In this document: piece after piece, positions 32,836-42,240 of the stretch
Position numbering within the stretch: position 1 is the stretch's first letter
Layout of the letters: every line of letters starts with the position of its first letter
Source: Fidelibacterota bacterium
Lineage (GTDB): Bacteria; Fidelibacterota; UBA8477; JABMPR01
Direction: 5' to 3'
Length of the DNA stretch: 51,100 nt
NCBI GenBank assembly: GCA_013202495.1
Contig: JABMQQ010000013.1
Coordinates: 1-51,100, forward strand
Program-made: the position numbers and the translations under genes
Notes under the pieces: generated by a model
The model's database searches: none
What the model saw: only the letters and a program-made list of their open reading frames with translations
What the model was told of the DNA's origin: nothing

Positions 32836-33225
32836 TTAAAGAGACTGAATAACTTTCTGGAGTTTGTCCTGGACCTGCTTGCTCATTTCCGTCAGCTCAG
32901 AATTCTCGACGGATATCATGGATGCAACTGGATCTACGGCGGCTATTTCAACGGTTCCAGGGGATTGTTCAATCACCACGACATTGCAGGGTAGAAAGAC
33001 ACCAATTTTATCTTCAGTCTGTATAGCATGATGGGCATAGCCGGGGTTACAGGCGCCCAGGATGGTATATCGTTTAAAATCCACATCGATCTTTTTCTTA
33101 AGCGTTCCAGAAACATCAATTTCACTGATAATCCCAAAACCTTCTTTGGCTAATTCAGCGGTAATGGTTTCCAGGGCGGCTTCAAATGTGGTATCAGATA
33201 ATATGGTGCTGGTGTAATAACTCAT
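32836..33225 (-). CDS. DUF302-family protein
   Basis: The 129-residue protein matches DUF302 well. It opens with SDTTFEAALETITAELAKEG, then FGIISEIDVSGTLKKKI, ILGACNPGYAHHAIQTEDKI, GVFLPCNVVVIEQSPGTVEI and a final VAAVDPVASM-like block. The Cys in GACNPG and in LPCNVV are the two typical cysteines. DUF302 proteins are often near sulfur, metal or heme genes, with no fixed function. AGAGGA precedes ATG 33225. The link to the ArsR gene downstream (119-nt gap) suggests a shared stress response. Confidence 0.85.
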   Translation of the reverse strand: MSYYTSTILSDTTFEAALETITAELAKEGFGIISEIDVSGTLKKKIDVDFKRYTILGACNPGYAHHAIQTEDKIGVFLPCNVVVIEQSPGTVEIAAVDPVASMISVENSELTEMSKQVQDKLQKVIQSL

Positions 33226-33331
33226 GTGTTTCCTCTAAAAATTCGTGATATCATTGTATTGCTTCATCGTGTTCTTATCTGAGACGAATAAATGGCCTTC
33301 TCGTTACAAGAAAAGCCTCTGGCTTACGTGG

Positions 33332-34261
33332 CTATTTTTGAATTTTAAAGTGGGTTTGGTAAAGTCGGCTCTTTCCATTGCTTGATTTGTTCAATTCTTT
33401 CAGCAGAGTCTTCGCACTTGTGAAGCCACCCGCTTTGAATTCAACATCACTCCGACGACTGGTAAAATACAGGGTCTGTGACTTGGTATCAACAAAGGGA
33501 CAATAATCCATGTTCTTTGAATTATAATCTGTCCCCAGATTTTCAGCCTGTGTCCAGGTTTTATCAGCTTTCCTGAAGGAAATGTATAGATCGCCACTCC
33601 CCAGACCATCCTCTCGGTTGTAGCCAGTAAAAAGCAGATAGGATTCATCAGGAGCGATAAAGGCGTTGAATTCATATCCTGATGTGTTGATGGAGTCGCT
33701 GAGAGAGATGGGTGACGTGAAATCCTTACCCTCTCTGGCGCTAAAAAAGATATCATCCTTACCCTTTGAATCAGGTCGATCGCTGGTGAAATAGAGATTC
33801 CCATCCTGAGTAAAGGAGGGGTAAAACTCATTGTGTTCTGTATTGACCGGAGCCCCCAAATTAATCGGATCCGACCACTTCGATTTGGAATCATCACGTT
33901 GAACTACCCAGAGATCATAGTCTTTAACCGTTGTACTGTCGGATGTGAGAGGTCGGTTGGAGGCAAAATAGAGTTGCTTCCCATTGCTTGAGAGAAAGGG
34001 CTCCAGGTCTGAATGGCTCCCGGAAAAGGATGCAATTTTGGGCTTGCGCCACTTGTTGCGAATTTTATGAGCAACCATAATAACAGATACCTCACCCAGG
34101 GGGCTCTGAGCCGTAAAGTAAGTTTCATGGTCACCCAGGGTAACATCCCGAACATTGGGAAACTCCTGGAGGATTTCCTCTAAAAAAGGGGATGGTTTTT
34201 CATGAGCTGGGAGTGATCCAAACATGAAGACAAGAGTAAAAAATATGGTGGGGAAATGCAT
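33332..34261 (-). CDS. Exported PD40 (WD40-like) beta-propeller protein
   Basis: The protein is about 309 residues from ATG 34261, which has AGGAAAG five bases upstream. A signal peptide (MHFPTIFFTLVFMFGSLPA) is followed by at least four PD40 blades. Examples are SDLEPFLSSNGKQLYFASNR, EFYPSFTQDGNLYFTSDRPD, YEFNAFIAPDESYLLFTGYN and MDYCPFVDTKSQTLYFTSRR. Such repeats resemble TolB propellers and OmpA-linked periplasmic scaffolds. No OmpA domain or other enzymatic part is present, so it probably binds a partner at the cell envelope. It is divergent from the trp operon. Confidence 0.82.
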   Translation of the reverse strand: MHFPTIFFTLVFMFGSLPAHEKPSPFLEEILQEFPNVRDVTLGDHETYFTAQSPLGEVSVIMVAHKIRNKWRKPKIASFSGSHSDLEPFLSSNGKQLYFASNRPLTSDSTTVKDYDLWVVQRDDSKSKWSDPINLGAPVNTEHNEFYPSFTQDGNLYFTSDRPDSKGKDDIFFSAREGKDFTSPISLSDSINTSGYEFNAFIAPDESYLLFTGYNREDGLGSGDLYISFRKADKTWTQAENLGTDYNSKNMDYCPFVDTKSQTLYFTSRRSDVEFKAGGFTSAKTLLKELNKSSNGKSRLYQTHFKIQK

Positions 34262-34393
34262 GGCTTTCCTATGATACATTAGATTGAAAAATCTCGATAT
34301 AATCTGACAGTCCCTTGCGGATTCCCCAACAAAAATCGTTAAACGGACATCACTCTCTATGACGGTAGAAAAAGGTTGGAGTGATTAAATCTC

Positions 34394-34422
34394 TTGACAA
34401 CGTTCTATTGCACTAGTACACT
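34394..34422 (+). promoter_or_regulatory. Sigma70-like promoter of the trp operon
   Basis: TTGACA (34394-34399) and TACACT (34417-34422) are separated by exactly 17 bases. This is the best promoter-like match I noticed in the window. It places the transcript start near 34429, about 135 nt before the trpE-G start codon, leaving room for a leader. Confidence 0.7.
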
Positions 34423-34431
34423 GAAGCCACT

Positions 34432-34497
34432 ATGAAACACCCAAAAAAAATGCCTCACCTTTTTAGCCCGGACCAGTCAATCAGCTGGCAATGTTAA
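34432..34497 (+). promoter_or_regulatory. Possible trp leader peptide with overlapping hairpin
   Basis: ATG 34432 opens a 21-codon frame that begins MKHPKKMPHLF and ends SISWQC, with one Trp codon third from the end, and stops at TAA 34495-34497. The stop lies inside a perfect hairpin TTAAGTC-TGCG-GACTTAA (34494-34511). A single Trp and the lack of a T-run argue against a classical attenuator. The predicted transcript start lies only a few bases before the ATG, so translation would be leaderless. Confidence 0.35.
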
Positions 34498-34564
34498 GTC
34501 TGCGGACTTAATCCCAACTCCCCAGATATAAATAATCAAAAGAGACAATCTCAGGAAGTTATGA

Positions 34565-36385
34565 ATGTTAAAGCTTGACCATATCTCCACACCGGCCCTC
34601 CTTCTGGAAAAAGATGGGTTGATTAGCCTGCGAAGGGGAGCCCTTCATCGACTCAAAAATTTAAACCAACTCGCTGACTTACAGGCTAACCATTCTGGAT
34701 CCATCGCTTTTGTGGTGCCCTTTTGTGCTGCTGGTGAAAACCAGATGGAAGTCCTGGGAGAGGAAGACATTCTTGGGTTGGCCGTTGAAGACGAACAGCC
34801 TATCTCTATCTCTGAAATCGATGCACTCACACAAACTGGGAATATTTCATTTAAACAAGACTTTCAACCGACCATCAGCGATCATGATTTTGCCCAGGAG
34901 GTAAAAAAGATTCAAATGGAAGAGATAGCACATGGAAATGCTTGTCAGGTTGTCTTTTCCAGAAAATTTGAGGCACTCCTGGATGCCATGTCACCGCTCG
35001 TACCCCTGATCCTTTTTCGTCTTCTTCTTCAGCAACAAGGCCAATACATCACCTTCCTATTCTCAGTTGGAGCCGGACATTACTTCGTAGGGGCATCTCC
35101 AGAACGACAATTAGAAATTCATGACGAGAATGTTATCAAAAATCCAATCGCTGGCACTATGCCCAAAGAAAGCCATGAGAAATTTGTTGAGCAGCTCAAT
35201 TCTTTTCTGGATGATCAGAAAGAGATCAATGAATTATCTCAGATTCTGGATGAAGAACTTAAAATCATGTCCCAGATTTGTCCAAGGGGAGGAAAGATTT
35301 TAGGCCCATTCCTAAGGGAATCAGGTGCCGTCATTCATACTGAGTATCACTTGATAGGTCACTCAAAAAAACCAGCTATTCAAGCCCTGAGAATCTCCTT
35401 ACATGCACCAACTCTGGTGGGGAGCCCTCTGGAAAGTGCTTTTCGCATCATAGCCAAAAGGGAAGCAGAGTCCAGACGCTATTATGGTGGCGAAATTGGG
35501 GTCATTGATGAAAAAGGAGATATGTATAGCGCCATCTTGATCAGAACGGCAGAGATCTATAAAGATGGGCGCATAGCCATCCAGGCTGGGGCTGGTATTG
35601 TTCGAGATTCTGATCCCATGAAAGAAGCCCATGAAACCAGTGCCAAAGCCGCAGGACTTATGAGTGCTTTGCAAGGGGACAACTCAACGACGGGGAAGTT
35701 TCTTACAGATGATCTTTTAGGGCAAGTCAACCAATCTCTGATAGATCGAAACCGGACCTTTTCATCATTTCACTTTGAAGACCAGATTGATCATCTCGAG
35801 AATTATGATAGCAAACCTCAGCGGATCACCATTATCAATAATGAAGATAATTTTGCCTTCATTTTGGGTCATCTCACTCGGCATATGGGGTACCACACAG
35901 AAATCGTGGACACCTTTGAATATTCCAGGAATGGGAGTTCCGCAGACATCATAATTTTGGGACCTGGACCAGGTGATATCAATGATTTTGAAAACGCCCG
36001 TATGGTTCGACTTTTGGAAATAACCCGGGTCTTACTCGATGAGCAGCAACCCCTGCTTGGTGTGTGTCTCGGTCTGCAATCAGTTGCCAAGATCTTAAAT
36101 ATCCCTGTAGAGGTTCAGAACTTTCCCACCCAGGGCTCACAACTTGAGATCGATTATTTCGGGTCAAAAGAAAGGCTTGGTTTCTACAATTCTTTTTCTG
36201 CTGTGAACCAAGATATCCCCTCCAATATTGAGGTCAGCCTGAGAGATGATCGCGTGATGGCCTTGCGGAAGGACAAGCTGTGGGGGATGCAGTTTCATGC
36301 GGAATCAGCCATGAGCCGTAATGGGTATAAACTTCTATCCCAGGCCCTGGAAAGCTTAGCAACATCGGGAGGTGAATCGATATGA
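34565..36385 (+). CDS. trpEG: Single-chain anthranilate synthase (TrpE-TrpG fusion, PhzE-like)
   Basis: The 606-residue protein fuses the chorismate-converting component (about residues 1-385) and the glutamine amidotransferase (about 415-606). The first part shows FVGASPERQLEI, KNPIAGTMPK and YYGGEIGVIDEKGDMYSAIL, then RIAIQAGAGIVRDSDPMKE. The amidotransferase has Cys501 in LGVCLGLQSVA and His578/Glu580 in MQFHAESA. It makes anthranilate from chorismate and glutamine. The N-terminal part is shorter than free TrpE and resembles PhzE-type and actinobacterial fused anthranilate synthases. In this operon it is the only TrpE/TrpG, so a tryptophan role is assured by context. AGGAAG precedes ATG 34565; it overlaps the next gene by 4 nt. 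Confidence 0.9.
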   Translation: MLKLDHISTPALLLEKDGLISLRRGALHRLKNLNQLADLQANHSGSIAFVVPFCAAGENQMEVLGEEDILGLAVEDEQPISISEIDALTQTGNISFKQDFQPTISDHDFAQEVKKIQMEEIAHGNACQVVFSRKFEALLDAMSPLVPLILFRLLLQQQGQYITFLFSVGAGHYFVGASPERQLEIHDENVIKNPIAGTMPKESHEKFVEQLNSFLDDQKEINELSQILDEELKIMSQICPRGGKILGPFLRESGAVIHTEYHLIGHSKKPAIQALRISLHAPTLVGSPLESAFRIIAKREAESRRYYGGEIGVIDEKGDMYSAILIRTAEIYKDGRIAIQAGAGIVRDSDPMKEAHETSAKAAGLMSALQGDNSTTGKFLTDDLLGQVNQSLIDRNRTFSSFHFEDQIDHLENYDSKPQRITIINNEDNFAFILGHLTRHMGYHTEIVDTFEYSRNGSSADIIILGPGPGDINDFENARMVRLLEITRVLLDEQQPLLGVCLGLQSVAKILNIPVEVQNFPTQGSQLEIDYFGSKERLGFYNSFSAVNQDIPSNIEVSLRDDRVMALRKDKLWGMQFHAESAMSRNGYKLLSQALESLATSGGESI

Positions 36386-38703
36386 AATTAGAATCGTTTG
36401 TCAAAACAAGTATCTCAGGGGAAATGAAGCTTGAAGCACAAAAAGCATTTTTACTTGAATTGAATGAACGTGGTTTTAGTGGAGACGATATTGCTGCCCT
36501 TATTCACTTGTTTTATGAGCAAATGCCCGAGAAACTTCATCTTCCCGGCGCAATTGATCTCTGCGGTACCGGTGGGTCAGGTCTCCAGCGTATCAACACC
36601 TCTACCCTTACTGCCTTTGTGCTAGCTGCAGCCGGAGTTCCAGTTGCCAAGCACGGAAATAAAGCCGCCAGTGGTCGTTTTGGCAGTTTTGATCTTCTTG
36701 AAACACTGGGTATCAACATCATGGCAGATAAGCATCGCCTGGAATCAATTTACAAGGCTCAAAACTTGGCTTTCATTTTTGCCAGGAGCTTCCACCCTGT
36801 CTTCAAACATTTCGCTGCGGTTCGCCAGGAGCTGAAGGTCAAAACCATCTTTAATATTTTGGGGCCGTTGTTAAATCCAGCCAATCCCGAATACCAGATT
36901 ATTGGCACATCCAACCCAACAGATATGCAGCTCATTGCCGAAGCAGCTCTGGCTTTAGGCAAGAAAAAGGCATTGGTAATAAATGGAAGCGATGGTCTGG
37001 ATGAGCTTACCCTTGCCGGTAAAACATCTGTCATGGAAATCAGAGACGGAAAAATTGACGCTTATACCCTGGAGCCAGCTGACTTTGGTTTCGAAATGGT
37101 GGATTTTTCTCAGATTGCAGGTGGTGATCAAGATTTCAATATTGGCATCACTAAATCCATTTTGGATGGGTCCTGTACCACGGCCCATATCAATTTGGTT
37201 TTGGCCAATACCGCCCTGGCACTCAAGTTTATGGGAAAGGTTCAAACCTATAAAGAAGGTGTTGAAGTGGCGCAAGAGGTCATAGATCAGGGACTTGCCC
37301 GCCAATTATTAGAGCGATATAGTCAATTGAGCAATGCGCCTGACATCCTCCTTGAAATAGCAGATCATAAACGTACAGAAATTGCCCTGCTTAAAACGAC
37401 TTTCCCCCCAGAAACGATAAAATCTGGAATACAACCTTCAGATCGTGAATTCAAGGGAGTTCTTGCCAGGATCGGAGATTTAAATCTCATTGCTGAAATC
37501 AAAAAGGCATCGCCTTCTGAAAAACAAATTTATCAAGGCACCTTTTCAGCGGCTGAAATTGCCAGCGTTTATGAGAAGTCGGGCGCTGATGCTATCTCGG
37601 TTCTGACTGATGAAAAGTATTTTAAGGGATCCCTGGAGAATCTAAAACAAGCAAGAGGAGCAACCGAAAATATTCCCATCTTGATGAAGGATTTTTTCAT
37701 TGACGAATACCAGATATACCTGGCAAGATATTGTGGCGCTGATGCAATTTTACTCATCGTGGCGTTGCTTACAGAGGAACAGATAAACACCTACATCGAG
37801 ATCACTAAATCCCTTGGTATGGATGTTCTGCTGGAGGTCCACAACCCACGGGAGTTGGAAATAGCCCTTAAATCAAATGCAGAGATTATTGGTGTGAACA
37901 ATAGAGATTTGCACACCTTTAAGATTGATACAAAAACCTTTATTCGACTGTTTCCTCAGATTCCAGACTCAAAAATAACAGTGGCAGAAAGTGGCTATAC
38001 AATTGATAGCGCCAACCAGGTTCTGGGGTTTGCCAATGCGGTTCTCATTGGCAGTTCCATCATGCGGAGTGAAGACATGGACGAGTCCATTCGTAAGATT
38101 AAAACCCCGCGAAGGAGGTTTAAGGCTTGTGGCATCCGAACCTTGAAAGATGCTCGTCATTGTGATGATCAGGGAATTGCTTTTGTAGGATTAAATTTTG
38201 TTCCATCCAGCAAGCGTCGAATTAATGTAGAAACGGCTGGGACAATATCTAGTTCTCTCAAAAACAGTTACTCTGTAGGTATATTTCAAGATCAGACGTT
38301 AGAAGAGGTTGCTCAAATTTCAAAGGACACAGGTCTGGATTTTGTACAGCTTTCTGGTTCAGAATCCGTGGCGTATTGTCGGGAGATGGAGTTGCCAGTT
38401 ATTAAGACATTAAAATTGAAAGATCTCGATTCCGCGGAAGATTATGGTGAGGATGTAGATATGTTTATTGTTGATGGAGCAATCCCAGGTTCAGGAGAGG
38501 GCTACGATTATTCGAAGCTGAAGGACTTTAATCCACCTAAACCATTTTTTGTAGCAGGAGGTGTGAACCCAGAAAATGCCAGAGCCATAATATCCACTCT
38601 CCCTGGAGCCGCTGGTCTGGATGTCGCTTCCGGTATCGAATCGGAGGGTGTGGTAGACACTGACAAAATTGATAGAATTAGACAAGCGATAGTTGGGAAG
38701 TGA
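36382..38703 (+). CDS. trpDCF: Trifunctional TrpD-TrpC-TrpF fusion
   Basis: The 773-residue protein encodes three successive steps. Anthranilate phosphoribosyltransferase (about 1-335) has IDLCGTGGSGLQRINTST, KHGNKAASGRFGSFDLLE and GSDGLDELTLAG. Indole-3-glycerol-phosphate synthase (about 345-570) has LIAEIKKASPSEKQIYQG with Lys374, ILMKDFFIDEYQIY and GVNNRDLHTFKID. Phosphoribosylanthranilate isomerase (about 578-773) has Cys583 in FKACGIRTLKDARHC and the catalytic-type Asp in GLDVASGIES. TrpC-F fusions are well known; adding TrpD at the front is rarer. In TrpD the usual GTGGD is GTGGS. The start overlaps the trpE-G stop by 4 nt (ATGA). Confidence 0.92.
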   Translation: MKLESFVKTSISGEMKLEAQKAFLLELNERGFSGDDIAALIHLFYEQMPEKLHLPGAIDLCGTGGSGLQRINTSTLTAFVLAAAGVPVAKHGNKAASGRFGSFDLLETLGINIMADKHRLESIYKAQNLAFIFARSFHPVFKHFAAVRQELKVKTIFNILGPLLNPANPEYQIIGTSNPTDMQLIAEAALALGKKKALVINGSDGLDELTLAGKTSVMEIRDGKIDAYTLEPADFGFEMVDFSQIAGGDQDFNIGITKSILDGSCTTAHINLVLANTALALKFMGKVQTYKEGVEVAQEVIDQGLARQLLERYSQLSNAPDILLEIADHKRTEIALLKTTFPPETIKSGIQPSDREFKGVLARIGDLNLIAEIKKASPSEKQIYQGTFSAAEIASVYEKSGADAISVLTDEKYFKGSLENLKQARGATENIPILMKDFFIDEYQIYLARYCGADAILLIVALLTEEQINTYIEITKSLGMDVLLEVHNPRELEIALKSNAEIIGVNNRDLHTFKIDTKTFIRLFPQIPDSKITVAESGYTIDSANQVLGFANAVLIGSSIMRSEDMDESIRKIKTPRRRFKACGIRTLKDARHCDDQGIAFVGLNFVPSSKRRINVETAGTISSSLKNSYSVGIFQDQTLEEVAQISKDTGLDFVQLSGSESVAYCREMELPVIKTLKLKDLDSAEDYGEDVDMFIVDGAIPGSGEGYDYSKLKDFNPPKPFFVAGGVNPENARAIISTLPGAAGLDVASGIESEGVVDTDKIDRIRQAIVGK

Positions 38704-38705
38704 CC

Positions 38706-39965
38706 ATGGATTACAAAACAACGATCATTAACAAAGATGGACATTTTGGATCCTTTGGTGGACGCTATGTCCCTGAAGTTCTGGTCCCCATCATGGATGA
38801 TCTTCGCGATGCTTTTTTTGAGGCAGTTGAAGATGAAAACTTTATCGGAGAGCTGCAGAAACTGCACAGGACATACACGGGTCGTCCAACACCACTATAT
38901 CACTGTGAGAATCTCTCAGCAAAACTTGGCGGAGCCCAGATTTTCATGAAGAATGAAGGTCTGTTACATACTGGTGCTCATAAAATTAATCATTGTCTCG
39001 GACAGGCTCTCATTGCCAAGCGCATGGGCAAAAAACGAGTCATTGCAGAGACTGGAGCGGGACAACATGGTCTAGCAACGGCTACGGTCTGTGCAAAGTT
39101 TGGTCTTGATTGTACAGTATACATGGGCGCGAAAGATTATGCACGCCAGCGTCCCAATGTCTTCTGGATGGAGCAATTGGGAGCTACCGTAGTCCCTGTT
39201 ACCGATGGTGATCAAACCCTCAGAGACGCCATCAATGCAGCGCTCAGGGACCTCATATCTCAACCTGAAGAAACCCACTACCTCCTCGGGACCGTTTGTG
39301 GGCCTAACCCCTATCCATCTATGAATACCTATTTCCAGAAGATCATTGGAGAAGAGGTGAGGACTCAAATTGAGGATCAAACAGGAGGAACACCGGACTA
39401 TTTGATTGCCTGTGTCGGTGGCGGAAGCAACGCGTTGGGCTTATTCTATGATTTTTTAGATGATGAGCATGTCAAAATGATTGGAGTGGAAGCCGGAGGA
39501 AAGGGTGTTGATGGTCAAGAACACGCCGCTCGTTTTCAGTGTGGTTCAGTCGGTGTTGCAGAAGGGTTTAAATCATACTTTTTGCAAAATAGTGACGGCC
39601 AGCTCTCCAGCACGCATAGCATTTCAGCAGGATTGGACTATGCCGGCGTAGGTCCACAAATCGCCTATCTTCAAGAATCCAAACGCGTGAAGTTTTCTTA
39701 TGCATTAGACAGAGAGGTTATGTCAGCTTATCAACTTTTAGCTCGAACAGAAGGTGTTTTTGCTGCCCTGGAATCCAGTCATGCAGTTGCTGAAGTAATC
39801 AAATTAGCACCAAGCTTGAAGAAAGATCAAAGCATTGTTTTCAACTGCTCAGGCAGGGGAGATAAAGATCTATTTATTGTCACCAAAGAGCTTGAAGATG
39901 CAGGCTTTAAAAGCTTTTTAGCTGAAGAACTTGCAGAACTGGAAAAAGGTTCAGGTACATCATGA
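38706..39965 (+). CDS. trpB: Tryptophan synthase beta chain
   Basis: The protein is about 419 residues from ATG 38706, with GGGAAG in front; an upstream GTG 38700 also overlaps the previous stop. It joins indole and serine using pyridoxal phosphate. Conserved blocks are FGSFGGRYVPEVLVPIM, GRPTPLYHCENLSAKLGG and TGAHKINHCLGQALIAKRMG with Lys93 as the cofactor lysine. IAETGAGQHGLATATVCAKF, the phosphate-binding CVGGGSNALGLFY and a FNCSGRGDKDLF C-terminal block follow. It belongs to the ordinary TrpB1 type. The stop overlaps the trpA start by 4 nt (ATGA at 39962). Confidence 0.97.
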   Translation: MDYKTTIINKDGHFGSFGGRYVPEVLVPIMDDLRDAFFEAVEDENFIGELQKLHRTYTGRPTPLYHCENLSAKLGGAQIFMKNEGLLHTGAHKINHCLGQALIAKRMGKKRVIAETGAGQHGLATATVCAKFGLDCTVYMGAKDYARQRPNVFWMEQLGATVVPVTDGDQTLRDAINAALRDLISQPEETHYLLGTVCGPNPYPSMNTYFQKIIGEEVRTQIEDQTGGTPDYLIACVGGGSNALGLFYDFLDDEHVKMIGVEAGGKGVDGQEHAARFQCGSVGVAEGFKSYFLQNSDGQLSSTHSISAGLDYAGVGPQIAYLQESKRVKFSYALDREVMSAYQLLARTEGVFAALESSHAVAEVIKLAPSLKKDQSIVFNCSGRGDKDLFIVTKELEDAGFKSFLAEELAELEKGSGTS

Positions 39966-40753
39966 AGAAGCTGAACAGTCAATTGGATCGTATCCAGTCC
40001 TCAGGAAAGCCAGGCTTCATGATGCATATGGTGGCAGGCTACCCTGATTTGAAGCGTAGTGAGAAAATTGCCACACAAATCCTGGAATCGGGAGCGGCTC
40101 TTCTGGAAGTTCAGATTCCTTTTTCCGACCCAGTGGCAGATGGTCCTGTCATCGCTCGAGCCAATGAACTGGCTTTGAAGAATGGTGTGACGGTAGAGGG
40201 AAGTCTTTTAGTGATCGAGAGGATTGCAGCGTCTACGGAGAAACCCATCCTGATAATGACTTACTTCAACATCATCCAAAATTATGGTGTGGAGCAGTTT
40301 TGTAAACGAGCCGCTGAAATAGGAGTCCAGGGTTTGATTGTCCCAGATTATCCTTATGACGAGGAACAGGACAACTCCCTTATCAAGTATAGCCATGAGA
40401 ATGATCTGGCTTTAATCCAGGTCATTGCATCCACCTCAAGGGCGGACCGTATCAATGAAATTGTTAAACATGCCAGTGGCTTTATCTATTGTATGGCCAG
40501 GACTGGGATAACAGGCAGGAAAACAGATATCAATTTGCAGACCATCAAATATCTGGAGTCTGTAAGAGCCAGTTCTGATTTGCCCATGGCAGTTGGTTTT
40601 GGCTTGTCAGAGAGAAGTCAGGTTCAGGAACTAAAAAATTATGCCCAAATTATGGTTGTAGGTAGCGCCCTGATCAAAGAATATGCAGATATACCAATTG
40701 ATAAGGGCCTGCAGCAGATCAAAAAATTCATGATTGGATTAATTGACGTCTAA
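39962..40753 (+). CDS. trpA: Tryptophan synthase alpha chain
   Basis: The 263-residue TIM barrel cleaves indole-3-glycerol phosphate and channels indole to TrpB. The catalytic pair falls at Glu49 (ALLEVQIPFSDP) and Asp60 (PVADGPVIARA), the same numbers as in E. coli. GLIVPDYPYDEEQ, YCMARTGITGRK and PMAVGFGLSERSQ are further family blocks. It is the last trp gene; no clear terminator follows in the 134-nt gap to rarA. Confidence 0.97.
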   Translation: MKKLNSQLDRIQSSGKPGFMMHMVAGYPDLKRSEKIATQILESGAALLEVQIPFSDPVADGPVIARANELALKNGVTVEGSLLVIERIAASTEKPILIMTYFNIIQNYGVEQFCKRAAEIGVQGLIVPDYPYDEEQDNSLIKYSHENDLALIQVIASTSRADRINEIVKHASGFIYCMARTGITGRKTDINLQTIKYLESVRASSDLPMAVGFGLSERSQVQELKNYAQIMVVGSALIKEYADIPIDKGLQQIKKFMIGLIDV

Positions 40754-40887
40754 CCCTTCCTGTAACCGAATAGTTCCAAAGCTGTCCTTAATTCTCTACA
40801 GAGTTTTATCTCAAAAGACCTGTGAAAGGGCGTGTCTGGCGGTACTTTTTCCTTATTCCTTCAACCACACCGGTTAATTTCTAGGCC

Positions 40888-42225
40888 ATGAGTCTTTTCA
40901 ATAATGCCGAAAACCCCAGCACGCTGCCTCCCCTGGCAGAACGTATGCGTCCCAGCACACTCACCGCTTTTTTGGGGCAGCAGCATCTTGTGGCGGAAAA
41001 CAGGCTTCTGGCGAAAGCGATTCTAGCAGGTCGTCTTTTCTCAATCATACTCTGGGGACCTCCAGGTTGTGGAAAAACCACCCTGGCCAAGATCATTGCC
41101 AGCCAGGTAGAAGCTCATTTCTATGAACTTTCAGCTGTGTCATCTGGAGTTAAGGATGTCCGCGAGGCCATGGCCAAGGCCAAGGCTAATCGAGAAATGG
41201 GAAAACCTAGCATCCTGTTTATTGATGAAATACACCGCTTTAATAAAGCCCAACAGGATGCCCTGCTTCAAGCTGTGGAAAATGGTGTCATTACGCTGAT
41301 TGGCGCCACCACAGAGAACCCCAGTTTTGAAGTCATATCACCCCTTTTGAGTCGTTGCCAGGTACTCAAGTTGAACCCCCACAGCAAAGAAGATCTAGCA
41401 GAAATTCTTACACATGCCATTTCTGAAGACCTTTTTTTGAGTACTCAAAACATCCAGTTTGAAAAGGACGGTAAAGATTTGCTCCTTGAGTCAGTCTCTG
41501 GGGATGCCCGACGCCTTTTAAATGCCCTGGAAATTAGCACATCGGTTGCAACGCCAGATCGCGATGAAGATCAGGTCATCACCATTACCGAAGAACACGT
41601 CAGGGAGGCTCTTCAGAAAAAGCATCAGTTGTACGACAAAACTGGCGACTATCATTATGATGCAATCTCAGCGTTTATAAAAAGTGTGCGAGGCAGCGAT
41701 CCCGACGCGTCCCTCTACTGGCTCTCTGTCATGTTGGAAGGGGGAGAGGATCCAATATTCATTGCGAGACGATTGATTATTCTGGCTTCAGAGGATGTTG
41801 GGAACGCAGATCCCCAGGCTTTGACCCTGGCCACTTCGGGGCTTCAGGCTGTGCACGCTATCGGAATGCCAGAAGGTGCCATCGTTTTATCCCAGGTCAC
41901 CACTTATCTGGCTTCCACCACGAAAAGCAATGCCAGCTATATGGCCTTACGAGCGGCCCAGGAAACCGTTCGGGAAGAAGGCGCAAAATCGGTCCCCCTA
42001 CACCTGCGCAATGCACCAACCAGTCTGATGAAAGATCAGGGGCATGGTAAGGGTTATCACTATCCTCATAATTACCCCGGTCACTTTAGCGATCAGAACT
42101 ATTTCCCTGATGATCTGAAGAACAAACAGTTTTATCGACCCACGACTGAAGGTATAGAAAAGCGTATATACGAGCGTCTCGTTACTCTGTGGGCATCGCG
42201 CTTTGAGGAACCTTCTGGTTCATAA
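40888..42225 (+). CDS. rarA: Replication-associated recombination protein A (AAA+ ATPase, MgsA/RarA)
   Basis: The 445-residue protein starts [20 protein letters not shown], typical of RarA. Walker A is GPPGCGKTT (residues 57-65) and Walker B lies in [19 protein letters not shown]. Sensor 1 is in [13 protein letters not shown], and the C-terminal tetramerisation domain contains [20 protein letters not shown] and [20 protein letters not shown]. It acts at stalled replication forks. lptD starts 15 nt downstream, so the two probably share a transcript. Confidence 0.95.
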   Translation: MSLFNNAENPSTLPPLAERMRPSTLTAFLGQQHLVAENRLLAKAILAGRLFSIILWGPPGCGKTTLAKIIASQVEAHFYELSAVSSGVKDVREAMAKAKANREMGKPSILFIDEIHRFNKAQQDALLQAVENGVITLIGATTENPSFEVISPLLSRCQVLKLNPHSKEDLAEILTHAISEDLFLSTQNIQFEKDGKDLLLESVSGDARRLLNALEISTSVATPDRDEDQVITITEEHVREALQKKHQLYDKTGDYHYDAISAFIKSVRGSDPDASLYWLSVMLEGGEDPIFIARRLIILASEDVGNADPQALTLATSGLQAVHAIGMPEGAIVLSQVTTYLASTTKSNASYMALRAAQETVREEGAKSVPLHLRNAPTSLMKDQGHGKGYHYPHNYPGHFSDQNYFPDDLKNKQFYRPTTEGIEKRIYERLVTLWASRFEEPSGS

Positions 42226-42240
42226 CCCATTCAAACTCTC

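Noticed and set aside
34494-34511. Classical trp attenuator terminator
   Set aside because: The hairpin has no T-run and there is no visible competing antiterminator pairing. It is kept only as a possible leader structure.
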